From assembly GCA_946886865.1 (NCBI GenBank), contig CAMPJI010000106.1:1-7374 (forward strand): 7,374 nucleotides of DNA. Reading direction: 5' to 3'. The notes under the pieces were generated by a model. That model saw only the letters and a list, made by a program, of their open reading frames with translations, searched no databases and had not been told where the DNA came from. The translations under genes were made by a program, and so were the position numbers. Positions 1 through 5,801 of this stretch are shown here, piece after piece. Numbering within the stretch: position 1 is the first letter of the stretch; every line of letters starts with the position of its first letter. Source of the stretch: an uncultured Lysobacterales bacterium. GTDB lineage: Bacteria; Pseudomonadota; Gammaproteobacteria; Xanthomonadales; Xanthomonadaceae.

Positions 1-15
1 CCCCAGGACACTGAA

Positions 16-222
16 ATGAACGCTCCCGTCATCGATCGCCCCGCCATCGCCGCCGCGCCCGTGCAGGCTGCCGCGATGCCCCTTTCCCAGCCGCAGGCCC
101 AGGCCCGCCGCCTCGTCCACCGCGAGCGCGACTTCGGCATCGGCTACGGCAGCAGCAGCGGCTACGGCTGCACCCGCCGCTATGCCACCCTGTCCAACCA
201 GCGCCTGTTCCGTTGTGCGTGA
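16..222 (+). CDS. small Gly/Ser/Tyr-rich hypothetical protein, 68 aa
   Basis: Function unknown. The ATG at 16 has an AGGA ribosome-binding core at 5-8 with good spacing, and the frame closes with TGA at 220-222. The N-terminal half (residues 1-35) is Ala/Pro/Gln-rich and looks disordered. The second half is more distinctive: a basic stretch around 31-38, the Gly/Ser/Tyr run GIGYGSSSGY at 41-50, an Arg-Arg-Tyr, and a C-terminus ending RLFRCA with cysteines at 52 and 67. There is no signal peptide or membrane segment. From memory, xanthomonads carry short proteins with a similar GYGxSSGY...RRY tail; this is unchecked recall. It has its own ribosome-binding site and is followed by a strong intrinsic terminator, so it ends a separate transcript. 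A spurious frame in GC-rich DNA is the alternative, but the RBS and terminator argue against that. Confidence 0.72.
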   Translation: MNAPVIDRPAIAAAPVQAAAMPLSQPQAQARRLVHRERDFGIGYGSSSGYGCTRRYATLSNQRLFRCA

Positions 223-292
223 GGGCCGGCGCCCCCTGATCGCCCGTCCCCTCCCCGAGCGGGCCACGCACGACACCCTCCCCTGCGACCCC

Positions 293-340
293 GGCCGGCG
301 CGCTACGTCCCTCTCCGCGTAGCCCGCCGGCCTTCTTTTC
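293..340 (+). terminator. intrinsic terminator after the small protein gene
   Basis: A 15-nt arm at 293-307 pairs with 318-332, with one mismatch (C301/C324) and a 10-nt loop at 308-317. The T-rich tail TTCTTTTC follows directly at 333-340. This is a textbook Rho-independent terminator on the plus strand. It ends the transcript of the 68-residue protein about 70 nt past its stop and insulates the thioesterase gene that begins at 377. Confidence 0.88.
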
Positions 341-364
341 GTGGGGCGCCCGGCCCGGGTCGGC

Positions 365-370
365 TATCGT
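365..370 (+). promoter_or_regulatory. candidate -10 box of the thioesterase gene, possibly leaderless
   Basis: TATCGT lies seven bases upstream of the ATG at 377, in the short gap after the terminator, so transcription of the next gene must start within 341-377 or read through. A start site 6-7 bases after the box would fall on or beside the ATG. No Shine-Dalgarno sequence is visible upstream of that ATG, which fits a leaderless message. No convincing -35 box is visible, so this stays tentative. Confidence 0.35.
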
Positions 371-376
371 GGCGCG

Positions 377-835
377 ATGAACCACGCCATCCCGCCTTCG
401 CCCTTCCGCCACCGCCCGTCCCTGGACGCGCTCAACGCCCTCTCCGCCAACACCGCGATCACCGCACTCGGCATCGTGTTCACGGAACTGGGCACGGACT
501 GCCTGCGGGGCACCATGCCGGTCGACGCCCGCACCCACCAACCCTATGGCCTGCTGCACGGCGGCGCCTCGGTGCTGCTGGCCGAAACGCTGGGCAGCAG
601 CGCGGGCAACCTGAGCGTGCCCGAAGGCAAGCGCTGCGTCGGCATCGAAATCAACGCCAACCACGTCCGTGCCGCGCGCGAGGGCTCGGTGACCGGCACC
701 GCCCGGCCGCTGCACGTCGGCGCCAGCACCCAGGTCTGGGAGATCCGGATCGAGGACGAGCGCGGCCGGCTGGTGTGCGTGTCGCGGCTGACGCTGGCGG
801 TCGTGGACGCGCCGGCGCCCGAGACTGGCCCCTGA
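377..835 (+). CDS. hotdog-fold acyl-CoA thioesterase, YdiI/MenI (PaaI-like) family
   Basis: A 152-residue cytoplasmic thioesterase expected to hydrolyse acyl- or aroyl-CoA. The sequence follows E. coli YdiI closely: the TMPVDARTHQPYGLLHGGAS stretch (residues 46-65), the catalytic Glu at 70 (Glu63 in YdiI), and GIEINANHVRAAREG (89-103), then PLHVG and a QVWEIRI strand. Length is slightly above YdiI's because of about seven extra N-terminal residues. I chose the ATG at 377; the upstream GTG at 341 would sit at the end of the terminator T-tract and adds residues unlike the family. In E. coli this family makes 1,4-dihydroxy-2-naphthoate for menaquinone, but xanthomonads are known for ubiquinone only, so I give no menI symbol and infer a broader acyl-CoA role. 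The acyltransferase follows after 26 nt, suggesting a shared message. Confidence 0.93.
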   Translation: MNHAIPPSPFRHRPSLDALNALSANTAITALGIVFTELGTDCLRGTMPVDARTHQPYGLLHGGASVLLAETLGSSAGNLSVPEGKRCVGIEINANHVRAAREGSVTGTARPLHVGASTQVWEIRIEDERGRLVCVSRLTLAVVDAPAPETGP

Positions 836-861
836 CCGCCCCGACCCGTATCGTTCCGCTG

Positions 862-1686
862 ATGAATGCGCCGCCTCCCCCCGGCGCGGCCGCGCCGTCC
901 AGCGCGCCGGCCGCGCGCGCCCTGCGTTACCTGGTCCGTGTCCCGATGCTGGTGTGGCACCTGCTGGTGCACCTGCCGCTGACGCTGGCGCTGATCACGC
1001 CGCTGACCGCACGCCTGCGGGTGGCCGGGGGCGAGCGCCTGGACCACCGCCTGATCCGCGCCTGGTCGGCCGGGCTGATGCGGGTGTTCGGGTTCCGCCT
1101 GCGCCGGGTCGGCACGCCGCTGCCGGGCGGGGTGATGTTCGTCGCCAACCACGTCAGCTGGGTGGACATCGAGGTCCTGCACAGCCAGCGGATGATGGGT
1201 TTCGTGGCCAAGCGCGAGATCTCCCGGTGGCCGGTGGTCGGCTGGATGGCCGCGCGCGGCGAGACGATCTTCCATGCCCGCGGCAGCACCGAGTCGCTGG
1301 GCGGGGTGCTGCACGAGATGCTCGCCCGGTTGCGCGCGGGGCGTTCGGTCGGCGTTTTCCCCGAGGGCGGTACGCGCGGCGGCCGCGAAATCGGGCCCTT
1401 CCACGCGCGCATCTTCCTGGCCGCGGTCGAGGCCGGGGTGCCCGTGCAGCCGGTCGCGCTGAAGTACGGCGAGCGCGCCCGCGCGCAGACCGTGGTGGCG
1501 TTCGGGCCACGGGAGAGTTTCGTCGCCAACTTCTTCCGGCTGCTGGGTGAGCCCGCCCGCGTGGCCGAGGTGCACTTCCTCGCGCCGATCCTGCCCGGCG
1601 ACACCGATGGCCGCCGCCGCATCGCCGACCAGGCACGTCAGCGGATCGTCGACGCGATGGCCTCCGGGGCCGGGAATCCGGGCTAG
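862..1686 (+). CDS. lysophospholipid acyltransferase, PlsC family (1-acyl-glycerol-3-phosphate acyltransferase-like)
   Basis: A 274-residue LPLAT-superfamily enzyme expected to transfer an acyl chain to a lysolipid such as 1-acyl-glycerol-3-phosphate at the inner membrane. After a Pro/Ala-rich N-terminus there is a hydrophobic segment at about 24-49 (probable membrane anchor). Motif I follows as NHVSWVD at 96-102, with catalytic His97 and Asp102 in the H-x4-D spacing. Motif III is FPEGGTRGG (166-174), where the usual FPEGTRS Thr is Gly, closer to the FPEGTTSDG variant. Motif IV is VPVQPVAL at 193-200. I chose the ATG at 862; the frame is open back to a GTG at 775, but that would overlap the thioesterase by 61 nt. 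No clear ribosome-binding site is visible, so translation may be coupled. Lyso-ornithine-lipid acyltransferase is an alternative within this superfamily. Confidence 0.9.
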   Translation: MNAPPPPGAAAPSSAPAARALRYLVRVPMLVWHLLVHLPLTLALITPLTARLRVAGGERLDHRLIRAWSAGLMRVFGFRLRRVGTPLPGGVMFVANHVSWVDIEVLHSQRMMGFVAKREISRWPVVGWMAARGETIFHARGSTESLGGVLHEMLARLRAGRSVGVFPEGGTRGGREIGPFHARIFLAAVEAGVPVQPVALKYGERARAQTVVAFGPRESFVANFFRLLGEPARVAEVHFLAPILPGDTDGRRRIADQARQRIVDAMASGAGNPG

Positions 1687-1728
1687 GACCGCCTCAGGGG
1701 CGAGGCGCGGCGTCCGTTCGCGACGGGG

Positions 1729-1734
1729 TAGCCT
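1729..1734 (+). promoter_or_regulatory. candidate -10 box upstream of the alpha/beta hydrolase gene
   Basis: TAGCCT lies 36 nt before the ATG at 1771, in the 84-nt gap after the acyltransferase gene. It resembles the TAGGCT found before zwf at 6733-6738. There is no good -35 hexamer at 16-18 bp, so this is only a candidate; read-through from the acyltransferase is also possible because no terminator with a T-tract is visible in this gap. Confidence 0.22.
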
Positions 1735-1770
1735 GTCCACCATCCGATTTCACTTGAACCTCGGCCCTCC

Positions 1771-2766
1771 ATGCTGACCGCCGCCGACTACCGACCGCCC
1801 CGCTGGCTGCGCAACGCCCACGTCCAGTCGGTGCTGGGCTCCAGCCCGTTGCGCCGGCGGCATGGCGAGCGCAGCCTGGCGGCCACCGGCGCGCAGACAA
1901 CAGTGCATCTCGTCGATGCCGGCGACGGCGTACGGCTGCAGGGCCTGCACAGCACCGTGCCGGGGCGAGAGCCCCACGGCCTGGCGCTGCTGCTGCACGG
2001 CTGGGAGGGCAGCGTCGACTCCAGCTACATGCGGCTGACCGCGGCCGAACTGCTGCAGCGCGGGTTCGAGGTGTTCCGCCTCAACTTCCGCGACCACGGC
2101 GAGACACACCACCTCAACGAGGCGCTGTTCCACTCCAACCGCATCGACGAGGTGGTGCGCGCGGCCTGCGAGGTCGCCGCGCGTTTCGGCCGGCGCCCGC
2201 TCACGGTGGCCGGCTACTCGCTGGGCGGCAACTTCGCGCTGCGCCTGGCGCTGCGCGCACGCGCCGCCGGGCTGCCGCTGGCGCACGTGGCCGCGGTGTG
2301 CCCGGTGCTGGACCCGGCGCGCACCATGGAGGCGATGGAGCAGGGCTTCCCGCTGTACCTGTGGTACTTCGAACGCAAATGGCGGCGCTCGCTGGCGCGC
2401 AAGCGCCAGCTGTTCCCCGGCAGCCACGATTTCGACGACCGCACCCTGGGCCTGCGCATGCGCCCGCTGACGCAGTGGATGGTCGAGCGGCATACCGAGT
2501 TCGGCACCCTGGACCGCTACTTCGACGGCTACTCCATCGCCGGCGACCGGCTCGCCGCCCTGGACGTGCCGGCCAGCATCCTCATGGCCGCCGATGACCC
2601 GGTAATCCCGGTCGAGGGGTTCCGCGCGCTGTCGCTGCCCCCCACCGTGCGGTTGGAGATCGCGCCTTGGGGCGGGCATTGCGGGTTCCTGCAGGGCGCG
2701 CGGCTGGACGGTTTCGCCGAGCGCTGGGTGGCCGACTGGCTGATCGCGGCCGCCACGCCGGCCTGA
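1771..2766 (+). CDS. alpha/beta-fold hydrolase, YheT family (COG0429-like)
   Basis: A 331-residue serine hydrolase of the YheT/ABHD1-3-like group; the substrate is unknown, with short-chain esters or lipids as plausible targets. It opens with the family's N-terminal signature YRPPRWLRNAHVQSVLGS (7-24). Then come the oxyanion strand LLLHGWEGS (73-81) followed by DSSY, and NFRDHGETHHLNEALFHS (105-122). The nucleophile elbow is GYSLGGN with Ser150. The acid is in AADDPVIP (Asp276 is the likely residue) and the His is in WGGHCGFL (His303), so the triad is complete. Length fits the family (E. coli YheT is about 340 residues). There is no signal peptide, so it is probably cytoplasmic or peripheral. 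The ATG at 1771 is the first start that keeps the conserved N-terminus; no strong ribosome-binding site is visible. Confidence 0.92.
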   Translation: MLTAADYRPPRWLRNAHVQSVLGSSPLRRRHGERSLAATGAQTTVHLVDAGDGVRLQGLHSTVPGREPHGLALLLHGWEGSVDSSYMRLTAAELLQRGFEVFRLNFRDHGETHHLNEALFHSNRIDEVVRAACEVAARFGRRPLTVAGYSLGGNFALRLALRARAAGLPLAHVAAVCPVLDPARTMEAMEQGFPLYLWYFERKWRRSLARKRQLFPGSHDFDDRTLGLRMRPLTQWMVERHTEFGTLDRYFDGYSIAGDRLAALDVPASILMAADDPVIPVEGFRALSLPPTVRLEIAPWGGHCGFLQGARLDGFAERWVADWLIAAATPA

Positions 2767-2799
2767 CGCCGCGCGCCGGCAGCCAGCACGGGGCGCCAG

Positions 2800-2805
2800 T
2801 ACAAT
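2800..2805 (+). promoter_or_regulatory. candidate -10 box of the TPR protein gene
   Basis: TACAAT is a near-consensus sigma-70 -10 hexamer and stands out in very GC-rich sequence. It lies 32 nt before the proposed GTG start at 2838 and just past the end of the hydrolase gene at 2766. A start site near 2812 would give a leader of about 26 nt. The -35 region is unconvincing (CGGCAG-like at the expected distance). Confidence 0.35.
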
Positions 2806-2837
2806 CGCCGGTTCGAACCGAGAACCGAGTGCCCCGA

Positions 2838-4916
2838 GTGTCCGACCACGCCACCACGATCGATGCGCTGCGCCGCGGCGCCGCCCCCGAAGCCTTGGCC
2901 GCCGCCCGCGAGGCGGTGGCCGCCCAGCCCGACGACGCCACCGCCCAGCGCCTGCTGGCCGCGGCGCTGCGCCTGTCGGGCGAGCGCGAGGCGGCGCTGG
3001 AGGCGATCGACCGCGCCATCGACCTGGCCCCGGACGATGCCAACCTGCACCTGGAACGCGCCGGGCTGATGCTGGATGGCCGCAAGCTCGACGAGGCCGA
3101 GGCCTCGCTCGCCCGCAGCGTCGGCCTCGACCCCAACCAGTTTCCCGCCTACATCATCCAGGGCCAGCTGGCCCTAGGCCGCGGCGATCTCGACGAGGCC
3201 GAGCGTCTGACGCGTACCGCTGCGCGCATGGCGCCTGAGCACCCCCAGGTAGCGGCGCTGGAGGGCATGCTCGCCCTGCGCAAGGGTGACCCGGACCGCG
3301 CGCTGGGCGTGCTCAGTCGTGCCTCCGAGCGCAGCCCGGGCGCACCGCAGCTGCAACTCGCGCTTGCTTTCGCATATATGGCCAAGGGGCACCTGGCTTT
3401 CGCTGAGCAGGCATTCCGCAAGTTGCTTGAACGCGATACCGCGTCCCGGGCCCTGCGCGCCGTGTTGGCGGACCTGCTGCGGCGCCAGAACCGTCCTGCT
3501 GAAGCGGCCGACATGCTCGCGCCATTGCTGGAACGTGATGACGCCACGCCTGCGCTTATGCGGCTGGTGGGTGAGATCGACTTGTTGGCGGGACGGAACG
3601 AGTCGGCGTTACACCATTTGAAACGCGCACTCGACGTCCATCCCGATGACCGGCGTACCTTGGGTGCGGCCGTCGAGGCGTGGCGACGCCTTGATGCGGT
3701 CGATGAAGCCCGGATCGAGTTGGACGCAGCTTTGGAAGCGCTTCCGGAAAGCGTGAACCTCTGGCACGCACGCCTGGCGTTCGAGCCGATGGGGGGCGAA
3801 GGTGCGCAAGGGGTTGTCACTCGTTGGCAGGCGGCCATGCCTGACTTTGTGCCCGCTTTGGAAGCGCAGTTGGCACTGCACAATCATGCGGGTGACGACG
3901 ATGCCGCAGATGGGTTGGCGCATCGGATCATCGGTCTCCAGCCGGGTCATGCTCAAGCTGAGCTCCGCCTAATCAATTCGTTGCGCCTAAGTGATCCCGA
4001 TGCTGCTGTATCGCGCGTCCAAATGCTTATCGAGGGTGCGGCAGATCCGCAGATCAAGCTGGACCTCACGCACCTGCTGGGCCATGTGTACGAGTCCGCG
4101 GGCGATCGAGCAAAAGCGGTGGCGAATTGGGCGGGGTTTCAAGCGCAGGTTCTACGACAGAGGTTTCCTCTACCGCCGCCTGTCGGTGTCCTCGACTCCT
4201 TGCCCGAACGGGTAGCGGTTCCGGATCGAGCAGACCGCGTCGTGTTCCTGTGGGGCGCCCCCGGCTCACTTGTCGAACGTGCCGCGTGGGCACTCGATCA
4301 GCCGGGCCATAGCCTGTATTCGGATCGGCTGGGCGCTCGTCCTCCAAAGGACTTCCTGCAACGTTTTGACAGCGCCGAGGCGTTGGCGGGCGGAGCGCTG
4401 GACCCCGCGGCGGCTATCCGCCAGTGGCGCGACGCCCTGCCTTCAAGAGGGCATCGCGGTGGTCCCTTGGTTGACTGGCTGGCGTGGTGGGACAACGCCT
4501 TCCTGGCCGCCCTTCGTCCTCACCTGCCCGAAGCGTTGCTGCTGGTGGTCCTGCGTGAACCGCGGGACATGCTGCTCGACTGGCTGGCGTTCGGCGGGCC
4601 CGTCCCGTACGCGCTGCCTTCGCCCGCCGAGGGCGCGCGTTGGCTGGCGGCCGGGCTGGAGCAGGTGGCGACCCTGCACGAGGGCGACCTCTTCCCGCAC
4701 CGTCTGGTGCGGCTGGACGGGATCGAGACCGATTCGGCCGCGATTGCCAAGGCCGTCGCGGAGTCGCTGGACATCCCGCTGCCGGCGGCACAGCAGGGCC
4801 AGCTCGGCGCGCCGCACTTCCCCGCCGGCCACTGGCGCGCCTACGCCGAACCGCTGGCCGAGGCCTTCGCGGTGCTGACGCCGGTTGCACGGCGCCTGGG
4901 GTATCCCGAGGCCTGA
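2838..4916 (+). CDS. TPR-repeat protein with degenerate sulfotransferase-like C-terminal domain
   Basis: A 692-residue protein. Residues 34-305 contain eight consecutive units of exactly 34 residues in TPR register (for example the unit at 68-101 with LDEAEASLARSVGLDP), and three less regular units follow to about 439. These form a superhelical protein-binding solenoid. Residues about 467-692 resemble a PAPS-dependent sulfotransferase: a strand and loop VVFLWGAPGSLVER (468-481), LLVVLREPRDMLLDWL (568-583) matching the 3'-phosphate-binding RxPRDxxxS region, and GHWRAY...LGY near the end (664-689), typical of TPR-sulfotransferases. However, the first loop lacks the Arg and Thr-Thr of PRSGTT and the conserved Ser is Asp581, so activity is doubtful. 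I chose GTG 2838 (giving MSDH); GTG 2829 is equally possible and no Shine-Dalgarno decides. There is no signal peptide. Codons of about 3170-4550 differ sharply from both ends. The gene is probably co-transcribed with the PEBP gene 28 nt downstream. Confidence 0.87.
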   Translation: MSDHATTIDALRRGAAPEALAAAREAVAAQPDDATAQRLLAAALRLSGEREAALEAIDRAIDLAPDDANLHLERAGLMLDGRKLDEAEASLARSVGLDPNQFPAYIIQGQLALGRGDLDEAERLTRTAARMAPEHPQVAALEGMLALRKGDPDRALGVLSRASERSPGAPQLQLALAFAYMAKGHLAFAEQAFRKLLERDTASRALRAVLADLLRRQNRPAEAADMLAPLLERDDATPALMRLVGEIDLLAGRNESALHHLKRALDVHPDDRRTLGAAVEAWRRLDAVDEARIELDAALEALPESVNLWHARLAFEPMGGEGAQGVVTRWQAAMPDFVPALEAQLALHNHAGDDDAADGLAHRIIGLQPGHAQAELRLINSLRLSDPDAAVSRVQMLIEGAADPQIKLDLTHLLGHVYESAGDRAKAVANWAGFQAQVLRQRFPLPPPVGVLDSLPERVAVPDRADRVVFLWGAPGSLVERAAWALDQPGHSLYSDRLGARPPKDFLQRFDSAEALAGGALDPAAAIRQWRDALPSRGHRGGPLVDWLAWWDNAFLAALRPHLPEALLLVVLREPRDMLLDWLAFGGPVPYALPSPAEGARWLAAGLEQVATLHEGDLFPHRLVRLDGIETDSAAIAKAVAESLDIPLPAAQQGQLGAPHFPAGHWRAYAEPLAEAFAVLTPVARRLGYPEA

Positions 4917-4935
4917 TCCAACGATTTCCGCACAC

Positions 4936-4940
4936 GGAGG
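4936..4940 (+). promoter_or_regulatory. ribosome-binding site of the PEBP-family gene
   Basis: GGAGG is a strong Shine-Dalgarno core four bases before the ATG at 4945. It settles the start at 4945 rather than the in-frame upstream ATG at 4885, which lies inside the TPR gene and adds 20 residues with no family resemblance. Confidence 0.85.
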
Positions 4941-4944
4941 CTCC

Positions 4945-5571
4945 ATGCAGATCCGCAGCGACAACTTCGAGAACCGCCAGCGCCTGCCGGCCGAATTCGC
5001 CGCCGGCGTACGCACCGGCGACGGGGTCGGCTTCGGCGCCAACCGCAACCCGCACCTGGCCTGGAGCGACGTGCCCGAGGGCACGCGCGCCTTCGCGCTG
5101 CTGTGCATCGACCCGGACGTGCCGACGGTCGGCGAGATGGTCGGCAAGCCGGGCGTGGAGATCCCCGTCGACCAGGTGCGCACCGACTTCGTGCACTGGG
5201 CGATGGCCGACATCCCGGCCGACGTGCGCGCCATTGCCGCGGGCAGCTGCAGCGATGGCGTCGTGCCGCACGGCCAGCAGGACCCGGCCGGCCCTGCGGG
5301 GTCGCGCCAGGGACTGAACGACTACACCGGCTGGTTCGAGGGCAACGAGGACATGGTCGGGCAGTGGCGCGGCTACGACGGTCCGTTCCCGCCGCCCAAC
5401 GACCTGCGCCTGCACCGCTACTTCTTCCGCCTCTACGCGCTTGACGTCGCCACGCTCGCGCTGCCGGACGACTTCACCGCCGCGGACGTGCAGCGCGCCA
5501 TGCACGGCCACGTGCTGGCCGAGTGCGCCATCCACGGCACGTACTCGCTGCATCCGAAGGTCGAGGGCTGA
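4945..5571 (+). CDS. YbhB/YbcL-type phosphatidylethanolamine-binding (Raf-kinase-inhibitor-like) protein
   Basis: A 208-residue PEBP-family protein; bacterial members bind small anionic ligands, and their physiological role is mostly unknown. Visible family signatures, in order: NPHLAWSDVPEGTRAFAL (35-52), the ligand-pocket DPDVP (56-60), FVHW (82-85) with the pocket His84, GPFPPPND (146-153), HRYFFRLYALD (157-167), and the C-terminal HVLAECAIHGTYSLHP (189-204). E. coli YbhB is about 158 residues. The extra length here comes from an insertion between DPDVP and FVHW (61-81) and a longer loop around 100-145. There is no signal peptide, so it is cytoplasmic. The strong GGAGG at 4936-4940 fixes the start. 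It follows the TPR gene by 28 nt with no terminator between them, so co-transcription is likely, but I see no functional link. Confidence 0.94.
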   Translation: MQIRSDNFENRQRLPAEFAAGVRTGDGVGFGANRNPHLAWSDVPEGTRAFALLCIDPDVPTVGEMVGKPGVEIPVDQVRTDFVHWAMADIPADVRAIAAGSCSDGVVPHGQQDPAGPAGSRQGLNDYTGWFEGNEDMVGQWRGYDGPFPPPNDLRLHRYFFRLYALDVATLALPDDFTAADVQRAMHGHVLAECAIHGTYSLHPKVEG

Positions 5572-5587
5572 ACAGACGGGGCCGTGC

Positions 5588-5603
5588 GCCGGCGCGTGCC
5601 GGC
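5588..5603 (+). terminator. short GC hairpin after the PEBP gene
   Basis: GCCGGC at 5588-5593 and again at 5598-5603 can form a 6-bp stem with a GCGT loop, 16 nt after the stop codon. There is no T-tract, so this is at best a weak or Rho-assisted terminator; the REP hairpins further on may do more. Confidence 0.25.
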
Positions 5604-5622
5604 ATCCGGTTAATGCCTCGTA

Positions 5623-5680
5623 TCGCCCCTGAAGCCGCTCCTGCGGGTCAGCTTTTTGTAGGAGCGGCTTCAGCCGCGAT
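5623..5680. repeat. REP pair 1, inverted (REPIN-like)
   Basis: A reverse-oriented REP at 5623-5644 faces a forward REP at 5658-5680. The core arms CTGAAGCCGCTCCTGC (5629-5644) and GTAGGAGCGGCTTCAG (5658-5673) are complementary over 16 bp with one G/T wobble, around a 13-nt loop that contains five T. The forward unit has the standard REP form: a GTAG head followed by the imperfect palindrome GCGGCTTCAGCCGC. The reverse unit is degenerate at its outer end and at its head (GCAG on the complementary strand). No RAYT transposase gene lies in the window, so these would be non-autonomous copies. Confidence 0.85.
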
Positions 5681-5718
5681 CGCGACGCCCAGCCGCGACG
5701 CAACTCCAGTCCCGTCGT

Positions 5719-5792
5719 TGTAGGAGCGACGTGAGTCGCGACCCTCGCAGCCACCGGCCGCCAACGCCGTCGCGACTCACGTCGCTCCTACA
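5719..5792. repeat. REP pair 2, inverted with perfect 24-bp arms
   Basis: The arms at 5719-5742 and 5769-5792 are perfect 24-bp inverted copies around a 26-nt spacer (5743-5768). Each arm is a REP with the head GTAGGAG and its own internal palindrome GCGAC-GTGA-GTCGC, a different palindrome class from pair 1 (GCGGC-TTCA-GCCGC). The pair sits between convergent genes and ends 9 nt before the uppP stop codon, so its transcript can fold into a long hairpin from either direction. A role in stabilising or ending both transcripts is plausible. The perfect match of the arms suggests recent insertion. Confidence 0.9.
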
Positions 5793-5801
5793 GGGAGCCC
5801 A

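Noticed and set aside
775..861. N-terminal extension of the acyltransferase from a GTG at 775
   Set aside because: It would overlap the thioesterase gene by 61 nt and adds polar Arg/Gly/Ala residues without family resemblance; the ATG at 862 is adequate.
1691..1706. GCCTC/GAGGC hairpin after the acyltransferase gene as a terminator
   Set aside because: Only a 5-bp stem and no T-tract; too weak to call a terminator.
544..1743. A 399-codon open frame on the minus strand, His/Pro/Gln-rich
   Set aside because: It lies antisense to the thioesterase and acyltransferase genes, which have clear family motifs. Long antisense frames are expected at this GC content, and the product has no recognisable domain.
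2667..2837. Extension of the TPR protein back to the ATG at 2667
   Set aside because: It overlaps the end of the hydrolase gene by 100 nt and passes through the candidate promoter; the added residues are Arg/Gly/Ala-rich shadow sequence.
4414..5754. A 446-codon open frame on the minus strand
   Set aside because: It is antisense to the end of the TPR gene and the whole PEBP gene and runs through both REP-containing spacers. Arg/Ala/Pro-rich low-complexity content marks it as a shadow frame.
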